Of a DNA stretch of 64,000 bases, positions 55,261-64,000 are shown piece after piece; the stretch's first letter is position 1; each line of letters starts with the position of its first letter. The DNA is from an uncultured Clostridia bacterium (lineage in GTDB: Bacteria; Bacillota; Clostridia; TANB77; CAG-508), in contig CAKOVI010000001.1 of NCBI GenBank assembly GCA_934121905.1, positions 310,001 to 374,000 on the forward strand, given 5' to 3'. The translations under genes and the position numbers were made by a program. The notes below the pieces were generated by a model that did not search any database, was not told the origin of the DNA, and saw only the letters and a list, made by a program, of their open reading frames with translations.

Positions 55261-56241
55261 ATGAATTTTCAAACAACAATACTTTTAATAAGTTTTGCGG
55301 TAGCAGTAGTTTTAGCACTAATAATTATACCAATATTAAAAAAAGTTAAAGTTGGCCAAATCGAAAGAGAAGATGGACCACAGTCACATTTAAAAAAACA
55401 AGGTACACCTACAATGGGTGGCATAATATTTATGTTATCTATTGTAATATGTACAACATTTAGTTACATATATTTAAAAGGAAAAGGAAATATAGAGACT
55501 GCTCAAAAATTAATTCCTATGTTATGCCTAACAATAGGCTTTGGAATAGTAGGCTTTGTAGATGATTTTAAAAAACTTGTATTACATAATACGAAGGGGT
55601 TAAAACCAAGTTATAAAATGCTTGGATTACTTATAATATCTGTGTTATATGTATTATTTATATTACGTTTCACAGGTCATGGAACAGAAATATTGATACC
55701 AATTATAAAAAATGAAGTCACATTACCATCGTTTTTATATATTCCATTTGCAATTTTAGTAATACTTGCAACAACGAATGCGGTAAATTTAACAGATGGA
55801 GTAGATGGATTATCATCTAGTGTTTGTGCAATAATTATAACGTGTTTAACAGTAATTGCGATGCTTAGAGGAGTAGGAGAAGTTGCAATTATAGGAAGTA
55901 TTGCAGTTGGTAGTATTTTAGGATTTTTAATGTTTAACTTAAATCCTGCAAAAGTAATGATGGGAGATACAGGTTCATTATTTTTAGGTGGTTTGATTTC
56001 ATGTTTAGCATTATATTTGAAAATGCCATTACTTTTGATTGTAATTGCATTAATACCAATACTTGAAACATTGTCTGTAATACTTCAAGTATATTATTAT
56101 AAAAAGACAGGTAACAGAATATTTAAAATGGCACCTTTACATCACCATTTTGAATTGTCTGGATGGAATGAAAATAAAGTAGTTAGAGTTTTTTCAGTTA
56201 TTACACTTTTGATGTGTATAATTGGAATATTGATTGTGTGA
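55261..56241 (+). CDS. mraY: Phospho-MurNAc-pentapeptide-transferase MraY
   Basis: 326 residues, ten membrane helices. Signature residues: GTPTMGG, GFVDDFKK, NAVNLTDGVDGL, MGDTGSLFLGG and APLHHHFE. Forms lipid I at the inner membrane. murF and murD, usually around mraY, are absent here. Confidence 0.96.
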   Translation: MNFQTTILLISFAVAVVLALIIIPILKKVKVGQIEREDGPQSHLKKQGTPTMGGIIFMLSIVICTTFSYIYLKGKGNIETAQKLIPMLCLTIGFGIVGFVDDFKKLVLHNTKGLKPSYKMLGLLIISVLYVLFILRFTGHGTEILIPIIKNEVTLPSFLYIPFAILVILATTNAVNLTDGVDGLSSSVCAIIITCLTVIAMLRGVGEVAIIGSIAVGSILGFLMFNLNPAKVMMGDTGSLFLGGLISCLALYLKMPLLLIVIALIPILETLSVILQVYYYKKTGNRIFKMAPLHHHFELSGWNENKVVRVFSVITLLMCIIGILIV

Positions 56242-56247
56242 TTTTTC

Positions 56248-56340
56248 ATTGGGACCATAGGGGTCGGTTCTTTTTGGTCCCGTTTAATAAAATAATTTTA
56301 CAAAACGGGACCAAAAAGAACCGACCCCTATGGTCCCAGT
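56248..56340 (+). repeat. 38-bp near-perfect inverted repeat
   Basis: Arms 56248-56285 and 56303-56340 (one mismatch). Core contains GGGGTCGGTTCTTTTTGG. Between mraY and ftsW. Confidence 0.9.
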
Positions 56341-56365
56341 GCGAAAAAAGAAAGGAGAGTAAAAA

Positions 56366-57494
56366 ATGGCAAAGAAAAAGAGCAAGAAATTTTCAAGCTT
56401 CTTAGAGAATCCAATAGACTATACATTATTAATAACGGTACTATTGCTTTTAACAATTGGTTTAATAATGGTATTATCTGCTAGCTCTCCAACATCTTTA
56501 TCTGAGAGTGGAAAAAGTTATAAATATTTTGTAAAGCAGGCAACATTTGCAGGTCTAGGTCTATGTGCTATGGCTATTATATCTAAAATAGATTATAGAT
56601 TTTACAAAAAATTTTATAAGATTGCATATATAATATCAATTATTTTGCTTGCAGCAGTATTAGTTGCAGGAAAAACAGTAAATGGGGCAAAGAGATGGAT
56701 AGGAACAGAAACACTTTCATTTCAGCCATCTGAGCTTGTAAAATTTTGTATGATAATTTTCTATGCAGGAATCTTAACAAGAGATAGAGAAGAATTAAAA
56801 TATTTTGTAAAAGGATGGCTAAAACATTTAGCGTGGCTTGCACCTATTATATTACTTATAATGTTAGAACCACATATGAGTGCATCAATGGTAATTATAG
56901 GAATTGTTGGGATTATGATGATAATTGCAGGATGTAAAATGTGGCAGATGGTAGTTCCAGGATGTGCAATTGGAATACCAGCATTAATTGCACTTATTAT
57001 ATTCGAACCATATAGATTAAAAAGGGTAACAACATTTTTAAACCCTTGGAGTGATGCAAGAGGTGATGGTTGGCAAGTAATACAAAGTTTATATGCTATA
57101 GGTTCTCGGAGGATTGTTTGGAGCAGGCCTTGGTCAGAGTAAACAAAAATATTTGTATTTGCCAGAACCACAAAATGATTTTATATTTTCAGTATTAGCT
57201 GAAGAATTAGGCTTTGTGGGATGTGTATTTGTTATAATTTTATTTGCAATTTTTATTTGGAGGGGAATTTTAATTGCAATGAAAGCACCTGATATGTTTG
57301 GAAGCTTAGTTGCAACAGGTATAACAGCTCTTGTTGGTATACAAGTTATAATAAATATTGCGGTTGTAACATCTTCAATGCCAGCAACAGGTATGCCACT
57401 TCCATTTTTTAGTTATGGTGGAACGGCGTTGTTTATAATGCTTTGTCAAATGGGCGTACTACTCAATATATCAAGAGCTTGTAGGAAAACATAA
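56366..57494 (+). CDS. ftsW: Lipid II polymerase FtsW (SEDS), read through a +1 shift at CGG
   Basis: SEDS glycosyltransferase of division or sporulation septum synthesis, ten helices. The zero frame reads GCT ATA GGT TCT CGG AGG (CGG at 57107) and stops at 57142. Skipping C57107 gives GGT TCT GGA GGA TTG TTT GGA GCA GGC, i.e. GSGGLFGAGLGQS, one of the most conserved SEDS motifs, and stays open to 57494 through PLPFFSYGGTALF. Joined length 375 residues, normal for FtsW. Without the shift the protein loses its last third and must be inactive. Confidence 0.9.
57107..57110 (+). other. +1 frameshift site CGG-A in ftsW
   Basis: In-frame CGG preceded by TCT; skipping the C restores GSGGLFGAGLG. 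Confidence 0.85.
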
Positions 57495-57504
57495 AATTCA
57501 GAAA

Positions 57505-57582
57505 TGTACCATTGGGACCGGGTCTTTTTGGTACATTTTCCAAAAGGAACCGTCCCCAACCCAAAAAAGGACGGTACCAAAT
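57505..57582 (+). repeat. Composite repeat between ftsW and murG
   Basis: Contains GTACCATTGGGACCGGGTCT, AAAAGGAACCGTCCCC and AAAAAAGGACGGTACC: three core types of the family side by side. Confidence 0.85.
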
Positions 57583-57599
57583 GAGAAAGGAAGAAAGCA

Positions 57600-58716
57600 A
57601 TGAAGGTAATAGTTGCAGCAGCAGGAACAGCTGGACATATAAATCCTGCAATATCAATAGCAAACAAAATAAAACAAGAACAACCAGATTCCAAAATTGT
57701 ATTTATACGGAACAACCAGAGGATTAGAAAATGACTTAGTACCACGTGCAGGATATGAACTAAAAACAATTGACGCATATGGTTTAAGCAAAAAAATATC
57801 CATAGAAAATTTAAAAAAATTATATAAAACCTTTAAAGGAATAGGAGAAGCTAAAAAAATTGTAAAAGAGTTTAAACCAGATATTGTAATAGGGACAGGT
57901 GGTTATATATGTGGAGCTGTTGTTATGGCAGCAAAAGCAAATAATGTACCAGTTTTATTACATGAAAGCAATGCATTTCCAGGAAAAGCTGTAAAAATGT
58001 TATCTAAAAAAGCTGATACAATTTTAGTTTCTTTCGAAGATGCAAAAAAAAGAATTCCGAATTGCAAAAATGTAGTATTTACAGGAACACCTGTTAAGAT
58101 AAAAAAACGTGAATATAGTATAAATGAAAGACACAGAATAATTGGAGAAATAGGCTTAAATGAAACAAAACCTATTATACTAATTTTTGGGGGAAGTCAA
58201 GGTGCTCAAAAAATTAATGAAGCTTTAACAGATATTATTGAACAAAAGAAGAATAAAAACTATCAGATTATTTGGGCTACTGGACCTAAACAGTTTGATA
58301 TTATAAAAAGTGAATTGTCTAAAAAATCTATAAATATAAATAATATTGCAAATTGTAAAATCCTTCCATACATATATAATATGGAAGAAGTAGAAAATGT
58401 AGCAGATGTTGTAATTGCTAGGAGTGGAGCAATGACGATTACAGAAATTGCAAATCTTTCTAAGCCATCTATTTTAATTCCACTTCCTAATGTAAGTAAT
58501 GACCATCAAATGTATAATGCAAAAGTATTAGAAAATGTAGGAGCTGCAAAAATTATAAAAAATGATGAATTAAATGGAATCTTATTAAATGATGAAATTG
58601 AGAAAATTATTTTAGACAAGAATAAATGCATTAAAATGGGAGAAGCTGCATATACAGTTTCTAACAAAAATGTTGAGGATAAGATTTATGAAGAGATAAA
58701 AAAATTAGTTAAATGA
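57600..58716 (+). CDS. murG: MurG transferase, read through a +1 shift at CGG
   Basis: Makes lipid II from lipid I. Start ATG 57600 after GAAAGGAAG. The zero frame reads GTA TTT ATA CGG AAC (CGG at 57708) and stops after nine codons. Skipping C57708 gives TTT ATA GGA ACA ACC AGA GGA TTA GAA, i.e. FIGTTRGLEN, the conserved block after the N-terminal glycine-rich loop (AAGTAGHINPA). The frame then stays open through TGGYICG, FGGSQGAQKIN and ARSGAMTITEI to 58716, giving 371 residues. No alternative start supplies the missing N-terminal loop. Confidence 0.9.
57708..57711 (+). other. +1 frameshift site CGG-A in murG
   Basis: In-frame CGG preceded by ATA in TTTATACGGA, identical to the spoIIM site. 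Confidence 0.85.
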
Positions 58717-60062
58717 AAGAGGGACTAAAATTGTTTAAAAAAAATACTCCATTAAAAGTAGTTTTAATTGTATTTATAACTGAAATAGTTATATTAATGG
58801 CTTTGGGAATTGCATTTCAGATAAACATAATAGGAATACACAATCAAATAGATCAAGAAACAATTACAACACTAAATCAGGTAGATTTAGAAATACAAGA
58901 ATTGTCTAAAAAATGTGATATAATTTTAATTACATGTAGTGTGATATTTGTTGCAATAGCGGTAATGCTTGCAAATTATATGTCAAAAGTTATAGTATAT
59001 CCATTAAATAAATATCTAAAAAGTAAAGATGATGAAAAATCAACAGAGCAAATAGAAATGAGAAAAATAGTATTACACACAACAGAGGGAATAGTTGTTT
59101 TTAATAGAGATGGAACTATAGCTTTAATAAATCCAGCAGCAAAAAGATTATTAAAAATTGCACCAGAGGATAATACATTTGAAGATGTATTTCACAAATA
59201 TGACAAAAATATTAATATGGAAAAAATAATTTATTTAGACAACTGGACATCTACTACTCAAAAGGTAAATGTGGATGATGCACATTTGGATGTTTTGTTT
59301 TCGCCTTTTAGAAATAAACAAGATATTCCAGCAGGTGTAATTGCGTTTATACCAGATACAATAGAACATGAACGTTTAGATAATATGAGAAAAGAATTCG
59401 TTGCTGATGTTTCTCATGAGTTAAAAACACCTATTACATCAATAATGGGATATGCAGATACCCTTTTAGAGGGGGAATATGATGAGAAAACTCAAAAGGA
59501 ATTCTTAGGAGTAATTGCAACAGAGGCAAGAAGAATGGCAAGACTTGTTACAGATTTACTTGAACTTTCAAGAATGGATAGCAACAGAAAGAAAATAAGA
59601 AAAGAAAATTTTGATTTGGGAAAAATGGTAAAAGAATGTCAAGATAAGTTAGCAATTGAAATCAAAAAGAAAAATCATCAGGTAGAAAATTTTGTTACAG
59701 CAGATGTACCACCTGTATTTGCAGATAAAGACGATATTGAAAGAGTTGTACTAAATATTTTAACAAATAGCATAAAATACACACCAGATGGTGGATTACT
59801 TAAAATTTATGTAGGATTTGTTTATAATGATGCCTATATAAAAATAATTGATAATGGAATTGGAATTCCAGAAGATGACTTAAATAGAATTTTTGAACGT
59901 TTTTATAGAGTGGACAAGGCTAGAAGTAGAGAAAATGGTGGAACGGGACTCGGTCTTTCTATTGCTAAAGAAATTTTAGATAAAAACGGTGGAAGTATTG
60001 ATATTAAAAGTGAAGTTGGAAAAGGTACAGAAGTTGTAATAAAGGTGCCTACAAAAGAATAA
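58713..60062 (+). CDS. Sensor histidine kinase, WalK/PhoR-like, orphan
   Basis: 449 residues: two membrane helices (about 15-37 and 67-90) around a short extracellular loop, PAS-like domain (about 115-215), HisKA with VSHELKTPITS, and ATPase boxes DNGIGIP and GTGLGLSIA. Overlaps murG by four bases (ATGA), so translation is coupled to lipid II synthesis. No response regulator adjoins it; the partner must be elsewhere. Confidence 0.9.
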   Translation: MKEGLKLFKKNTPLKVVLIVFITEIVILMALGIAFQINIIGIHNQIDQETITTLNQVDLEIQELSKKCDIILITCSVIFVAIAVMLANYMSKVIVYPLNKYLKSKDDEKSTEQIEMRKIVLHTTEGIVVFNRDGTIALINPAAKRLLKIAPEDNTFEDVFHKYDKNINMEKIIYLDNWTSTTQKVNVDDAHLDVLFSPFRNKQDIPAGVIAFIPDTIEHERLDNMRKEFVADVSHELKTPITSIMGYADTLLEGEYDEKTQKEFLGVIATEARRMARLVTDLLELSRMDSNRKKIRKENFDLGKMVKECQDKLAIEIKKKNHQVENFVTADVPPVFADKDDIERVVLNILTNSIKYTPDGGLLKIYVGFVYNDAYIKIIDNGIGIPEDDLNRIFERFYRVDKARSRENGGTGLGLSIAKEILDKNGGSIDIKSEVGKGTEVVIKVPTKE

Positions 60063-60105
60063 AATGCAAAAATCTGTCAGAATACTGGCAGATTTTTGCA
60101 TTTTA
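60061..60105 (+). terminator. Terminator of the mur operon
   Basis: AAAATGCAAAAATCTG pairs with CAGATTTTTGCATTTT, overlapping the kinase stop. Confidence 0.8.
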
Positions 60106-60124
60106 TTCTAATATATGCTATAAT
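60096..60124 (+). promoter_or_regulatory. Promoter of the UPF0182 gene
   Basis: TTGCAT (60096-60101), 17-base spacer, TATAAT (60119-60124); its -35 box lies in the preceding terminator. Confidence 0.6.
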
Positions 60125-60156
60125 AAACACGATTTTAAAAGAAAAGAGGTAAAAAT

Positions 60157-62937
60157 GTGGAAAAAAGAAAGATACTAACATTAAGAAGAATATTAGTAAC
60201 AATATTTTTAGTAGTTTGTGCAATATGTACATACATAAATTTTAGAGGAAGTTACCTAGAATATAAAGAATTAGGAGAAAACTACCTACAAACATTTTTA
60301 ACTAAAGAAAAATATCATTATATGGTATTAGGTGTTAACTTTATACTGATATATTTAATAATGTACTTCACAGGAAGAAAAATAAAAAAAGGTTTAAAAA
60401 CATTTTTCGAACAGGAAAATAAACCATTGCCAAAATTGCCAAACAAATCAATAGCAATAGTTGTAGCAATAATAGAGAGCTTATATGTACAGCAAAAATT
60501 CATTCCAAACATAATACTTTGTATAAGTAATACAAGCTTTAGAGAAGTTGACCCAATATTTAATTTAGATGTGTCATTTTTCATGTTTATAGAACCATTA
60601 TTAAAAATGGCAACCCAATATTTCATATGGATATGTATAGCAATAATCTTATATTCATTTGGGTATTATGTAATAGTATTTAACAAATATTTTAATGGAA
60701 TAGACAAACAAACATTAAAACAAAATCAAATAATGAAAACACTATATAGATGTGTAAGAAGCATAGCATTTGGATTATGTTTTTACATATTAATCTGCTC
60801 AATGGACATTGTATTTGATAATTTTCTAACAACAGACAATAATATAAAACTGGCAGGTGCAGGTCTTGTAGATAGCACAATAAAATATTGGGGATACAAT
60901 ATTTTAGCAATATTATTATTAATATCAATCTTTAGAGCGGTAAACAGTTTCAAAAAAGGAAAACAATCTAAAATATTAAAAAATTTAGCTGTAGTTCCAG
61001 CCTATTTGGTATTACTATTTATTGTAATGCTAGGATTTGACCTAATATTTGTAAATCCAAATGAATTTGACAAAGAAAGAAAATACATAGAAAGTAATAT
61101 TTCAACAACAAAGAAAGCTTATGGAATTGACTGTAGCTCGGAAAATTTGGATTACACAGGAACAATAACAGAAGAAAATGTAGAAAAAAATCAAGATGTA
61201 ATATATAACACAACAATAGTAGACAAACAAACAGTATTAGATAACCTAAATGAAACTCAAGTAGGAACAGGATATTATACATATAAAACAGCTAAAATTG
61301 CAAGTTATGAAATAGATGGAAAACAAAAATTAATGTATGTATCTCCAAGAGAAATCATAAACAATAAAAGAACCTACAATAGTAAAACATATGAATATAC
61401 ACATGGATATGGACTAATTTTAACATCAGCAACAGAGGCTAAAGCAGATGGAACAATAAAATATGTTCAAAATGACATAACAGGAAAAGAAAATAGTATT
61501 ATAAATGTTGAGGAACCAAGAATGTACTATGGTCTAGAAACAAATACAACAGTAGTAACAAACACAAAAGACAAAAATGAATTTGATTACTCAGATGAAC
61601 AAAAAGACTATGAAACAAATTATGAAGGAAGTGCAGGTTTATCATTAAGTTTTATAGATAGATTAATATTAGGAATAAAAGAAAAAAATCTAAATCTTGC
61701 ATTTTCAAGTTCTGTAACATCAGAAAGTAAAGTTTTAATAAATAGAAATATTATAAAAAGAGCAAAACTAGTATTACCAGATGTTGTATATGATAACAAC
61801 CCATATACAGTTGTTGATGAGAATGGAGATATTTATTGGGTATTAGATGCATATACAATATCAAGTAGTTATCCATATTCAACTTATACAGAAATAGAAT
61901 ATAATGGACAAAAAAGAGATATAAATTATATAAGAAATTCAATAAAAGTTATAATTAATAGTTATACAGGAGAAATTAAGTATTATATAACTGATAGAAC
62001 AGACCCAATTGCAATGGCATATAGAAAAGTTTATCCAAAATTATTCCAAGACCTAGATACCGAAATTTCAAAAACAATACAGGAACAATTTATTTATTCA
62101 GAATTTTTATATAATGTACAAGCTACGATGCTTGAGGAATACCATAACACAAAGGCTGATGTATTGTATAGAAGTGACAACACTTGGGAAAAGGCAACAT
62201 ATAAAAATAATCAAACAAGTAGTAGTAAAAATAAAAATATTTTAAAACCATATTACACAATGGCGACAAACGAAAATGGAGAAAATACAATAGGTTTAAT
62301 TCAGATGTATACTCCAAAAAATAAACAAAACATAACATCATATTTAGTTGGAACAGTAGAAAATGGTCAAAATAAATTAACTTTAAAAACATTACATTCT
62401 GATACAAGCATATTAGGACCAACTCAACTAGATACACAAATAGCACAGGATGAAAATATACAAAGTCAAATTGATAGCTTATCAGTTACAGGTGCTAAAA
62501 TTACTAGAAATATGATTATAGTGCCAGTTGATAATACTCTTCTTTATATAGAACCAGTTTACCAAACACTTGTAAATGAAAGCAAATTACCAACTCTTAA
62601 GAAGGTTATTGTGGCATCAGGAAATAAAGCGGCAATAGGAAATAATTTGCAAGAGGCAGTAGAGAATTTGATTTCTAAATCTGCTACAAAAATTGAGTTA
62701 AATAGTACAGATGATATTGATGGTTTGATAAATTCAATAATAAAGGCGAATGATAATTTGTCAGAGTCTTTGGAAAGTAATAATTGGGAGCTTATGGGAT
62801 CTGATATTCAGAAATTACAAGGTTTAATTCAAACTTTGAAAAAAAAGACTAATGATGAGAAGAAAAATGAGAATAATACAGTGAATGAAAATGGTGTTTT
62901 AAATGAAACGAATGAGACTGTAGATGATGTAAATTAA
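60157..62937 (+). CDS. UPF0182 family large membrane protein
   Basis: 926 residues from GTG 60157 (AAGAGGT upstream). Seven or so N-terminal helices up to about residue 310, then a large extracellular domain with family motifs LPDVVYDNNPYTVVDENG and AYTISSSYPYS, and an acidic, Asn-rich tail. Widespread in Actinobacteria and Clostridia; function not established. Monocistronic. Confidence 0.88.
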   Translation: MEKRKILTLRRILVTIFLVVCAICTYINFRGSYLEYKELGENYLQTFLTKEKYHYMVLGVNFILIYLIMYFTGRKIKKGLKTFFEQENKPLPKLPNKSIAIVVAIIESLYVQQKFIPNIILCISNTSFREVDPIFNLDVSFFMFIEPLLKMATQYFIWICIAIILYSFGYYVIVFNKYFNGIDKQTLKQNQIMKTLYRCVRSIAFGLCFYILICSMDIVFDNFLTTDNNIKLAGAGLVDSTIKYWGYNILAILLLISIFRAVNSFKKGKQSKILKNLAVVPAYLVLLFIVMLGFDLIFVNPNEFDKERKYIESNISTTKKAYGIDCSSENLDYTGTITEENVEKNQDVIYNTTIVDKQTVLDNLNETQVGTGYYTYKTAKIASYEIDGKQKLMYVSPREIINNKRTYNSKTYEYTHGYGLILTSATEAKADGTIKYVQNDITGKENSIINVEEPRMYYGLETNTTVVTNTKDKNEFDYSDEQKDYETNYEGSAGLSLSFIDRLILGIKEKNLNLAFSSSVTSESKVLINRNIIKRAKLVLPDVVYDNNPYTVVDENGDIYWVLDAYTISSSYPYSTYTEIEYNGQKRDINYIRNSIKVIINSYTGEIKYYITDRTDPIAMAYRKVYPKLFQDLDTEISKTIQEQFIYSEFLYNVQATMLEEYHNTKADVLYRSDNTWEKATYKNNQTSSSKNKNILKPYYTMATNENGENTIGLIQMYTPKNKQNITSYLVGTVENGQNKLTLKTLHSDTSILGPTQLDTQIAQDENIQSQIDSLSVTGAKITRNMIIVPVDNTLLYIEPVYQTLVNESKLPTLKKVIVASGNKAAIGNNLQEAVENLISKSATKIELNSTDDIDGLINSIIKANDNLSESLESNNWELMGSDIQKLQGLIQTLKKKTNDEKKNENNTVNENGVLNETNETVDDVN

Positions 62938-62970
62938 GGAAAATTGTAGTTGAAGTTATAATTGGAGAGA

Positions 62971-63018
62971 AAAAAATTCCACCTCAATGTTTTGTGAAAT
63001 ATTGAGGTGGAATTTTTT
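62971..63018. terminator. Bidirectional terminator
   Basis: AAAAAATTCCACCTCAAT pairs with ATTGAGGTGGAATTTTTT between convergent UPF0182 and tyrS genes. Confidence 0.85.
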
Positions 63019-63060
63019 AAGATATAAATTTTTTCAAACTCATAAAAAATTATAATTTTT

Positions 63061-64000
63061 CTATTTCTCCAAACAATAAAAAATCTTTTTCCCCTTCTTC
63101 AAAATAGTATTCTCACAATCAAAATCCTTCTCAGAAAGAACATAAGAAATATCATTAATTTTCTCATCATTCAAACTAATAGCACCTTGAGAAATCAAAG
63201 TTTTCGCTTGAGACTTAGAAGAGCAAATACCACATTCAACTAAAGCCTCAGTTAAACTACAATATGGATTACTTAAGTTTACCCTAGGCATATTTTGAAT
63301 AGAACCATTACCTTCAAATAAAGCTTGAGAAGCTTCTTCAGCCTTCTTCGCTTCATCTTCGCCATGAACAAGTTTTGTAATTTCATAAGCAAGAACTTTT
63401 TTAGCTTCATTAATCTTTTCATCTTTTAAAGAAGCCAAACGATTAACTTCACCCATAGGTAAAAATGTAAGCATACATCCAACTGTGTAAACACTACTAT
63501 CATCAATATTTCTCCAATATTGATAAAACTCATAAGGAGATGTTTTTTCTGGGTCAAGCCACAAAGCACCTTTTTCAGTTTTACCCATTTTTTTACCTTC
63601 TTTTGTAGTAAGAAGTTTAAATGTTAAACCAAAAGAATCATCTTTACCAATTTTTCTAATAAGTTCAACACCACCGATTATATTAGACCATTGATCATTT
63701 CCGCCCATTTCAAGTTTACATCCATAAGTTTCATATAAATGTAAGAAATCATAAGATTGCATAAGCATATATCCCATTTCGAAAAATGTAAGACCTGTAT
63801 CCATTCTATTTTTGTAGCAATCAGCAGCAAGCATTTTATTGATTGTGAATTTACTTCCGATTTCCCTCATAAAGTCAATATATTTTAAATCACATAACCA
63901 ATCAGCATTATTAACAATTATTGCGGCATTTTCACCTTCAAAGCTAACAAATTTTTCAACTTGTTTTTTTATTGAAGAAACATTATGTTCTATATCTTCT
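63061..64000 (-). CDS. tyrS: Tyrosine--tRNA ligase, 5' part outside the window
   Basis: The minus strand is open from the window edge to TAG/TAA at 63061, covering about 313 residues. Signatures: YKNRMDTGLTF, GGNDQWSNIIGG, the KMSKS-loop variant KKMGKTEKG, and a C-terminal S4-like domain (VECGICSSKSQAKTLISQG). The HIGH motif would lie beyond 64000. Charges tRNA-Tyr. Confidence 0.93.
   Translation of the reverse strand, partial: EDIEHNVSSIKKQVEKFVSFEGENAAIIVNNADWLCDLKYIDFMREIGSKFTINKMLAADCYKNRMDTGLTFFEMGYMLMQSYDFLHLYETYGCKLEMGGNDQWSNIIGGVELIRKIGKDDSFGLTFKLLTTKEGKKMGKTEKGALWLDPEKTSPYEFYQYWRNIDDSSVYTVGCMLTFLPMGEVNRLASLKDEKINEAKKVLAYEITKLVHGEDEAKKAEEASQALFEGNGSIQNMPRVNLSNPYCSLTEALVECGICSSKSQAKTLISQGAISLNDEKINDISYVLSEKDFDCENTILKKGKKIFYCLEK

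Noticed and set aside
26206..57582. CRISPR arrays
   Set aside because: The repeats are palindromic, scattered singly between genes and lack regular spacers or cas genes.
1309..57711. Reading the six frame breaks as ordinary sequencing errors or pseudogenes
   Set aside because: Random indels in AT-rich DNA would fall in A or T runs and at varied places; here all six fall on in-frame CGG with the same correction, and other genes show no breaks. Not fully excluded without reads, so it is given as a refuting test.

Overview
The window is AT-rich DNA (about 30% G+C by eye) from a spore-forming, low-GC Clostridia-type Firmicute, probably an uncultured gut lineage. Evidence: sporulation genes (H-type SASP, a SipL-like LysM protein, YunB, SpoIIM), a PheRS T-box, meso-DAP-type MurE, strong AGGAGG ribosome sites, consensus -35/-10 promoters, and gene orders typical of the phylum (rimP-nusA-ylxR-infB, spoIIM-xerD, pheST, ftsEX-envC-ctp). 

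Layout. 1-10257: a Tad/type II secretion-like locus with a CpaF-type ATPase, a polytopic TadB/C-like protein and a run of small proteins, five of which start MENAS(K/D)AL. 10443-18000: an Rpn-type nuclease, SASP, GH57 branching enzyme with DUF4912 protein, TetR plus acyl-CoA ligase. 18120-28644: tRNA(CAU), FtsEX with two M23 hydrolase activators and a C-terminal protease, PgsA, PrmC, CBS protein, SipL-like protein and YunB. 28731-35974: DeoD, PyrG, membrane and transglutaminase-like proteins, two large prepilin-like surface proteins. 36178-43645: rimP-nusA-ylxR-infB-rbfA-nrnA-truB. 43722-45285: a small island with foreign-looking codon use. 45410-53255: HD-like protein, EndoQ-like protein, spoIIM, xerD, T-box-pheST. 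53772-64000: murE, mraY, ftsW, murG, orphan histidine kinase, UPF0182 protein, partial tyrS. About fifteen copies of a GGGACCGG(G)TCTTTT / GGGGACGGTTCTTTT palindromic repeat sit between genes.

The main discovery is a decoding anomaly. Six recognisable genes (cpaF-like, first pilin-like gene, yunB, spoIIM, ftsW, murG) are each split by a +1 frame change. In all six the break falls on an in-frame CGG codon, and skipping the C of CGG (reading GGA or GGT as glycine) restores the conserved protein, including the Walker A glycine of the ATPase. Scanning by eye, I found no other in-frame CGG in any resident-looking gene longer than 20 codons, although out-of-frame CGG is common. The only in-frame CGG read as plain Arg lie in the foreign-looking island. 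A seventh CGG lies in a 5' leader peptide, placed so that shifting would carry the ribosome through the left arm of a terminator in front of a prepilin gene. This suggests that in this organism CGG is not an arginine codon but a general +1 frameshift (or four-base CGGN = Gly) signal. Resequencing, a genome-wide count and peptide data would settle it.
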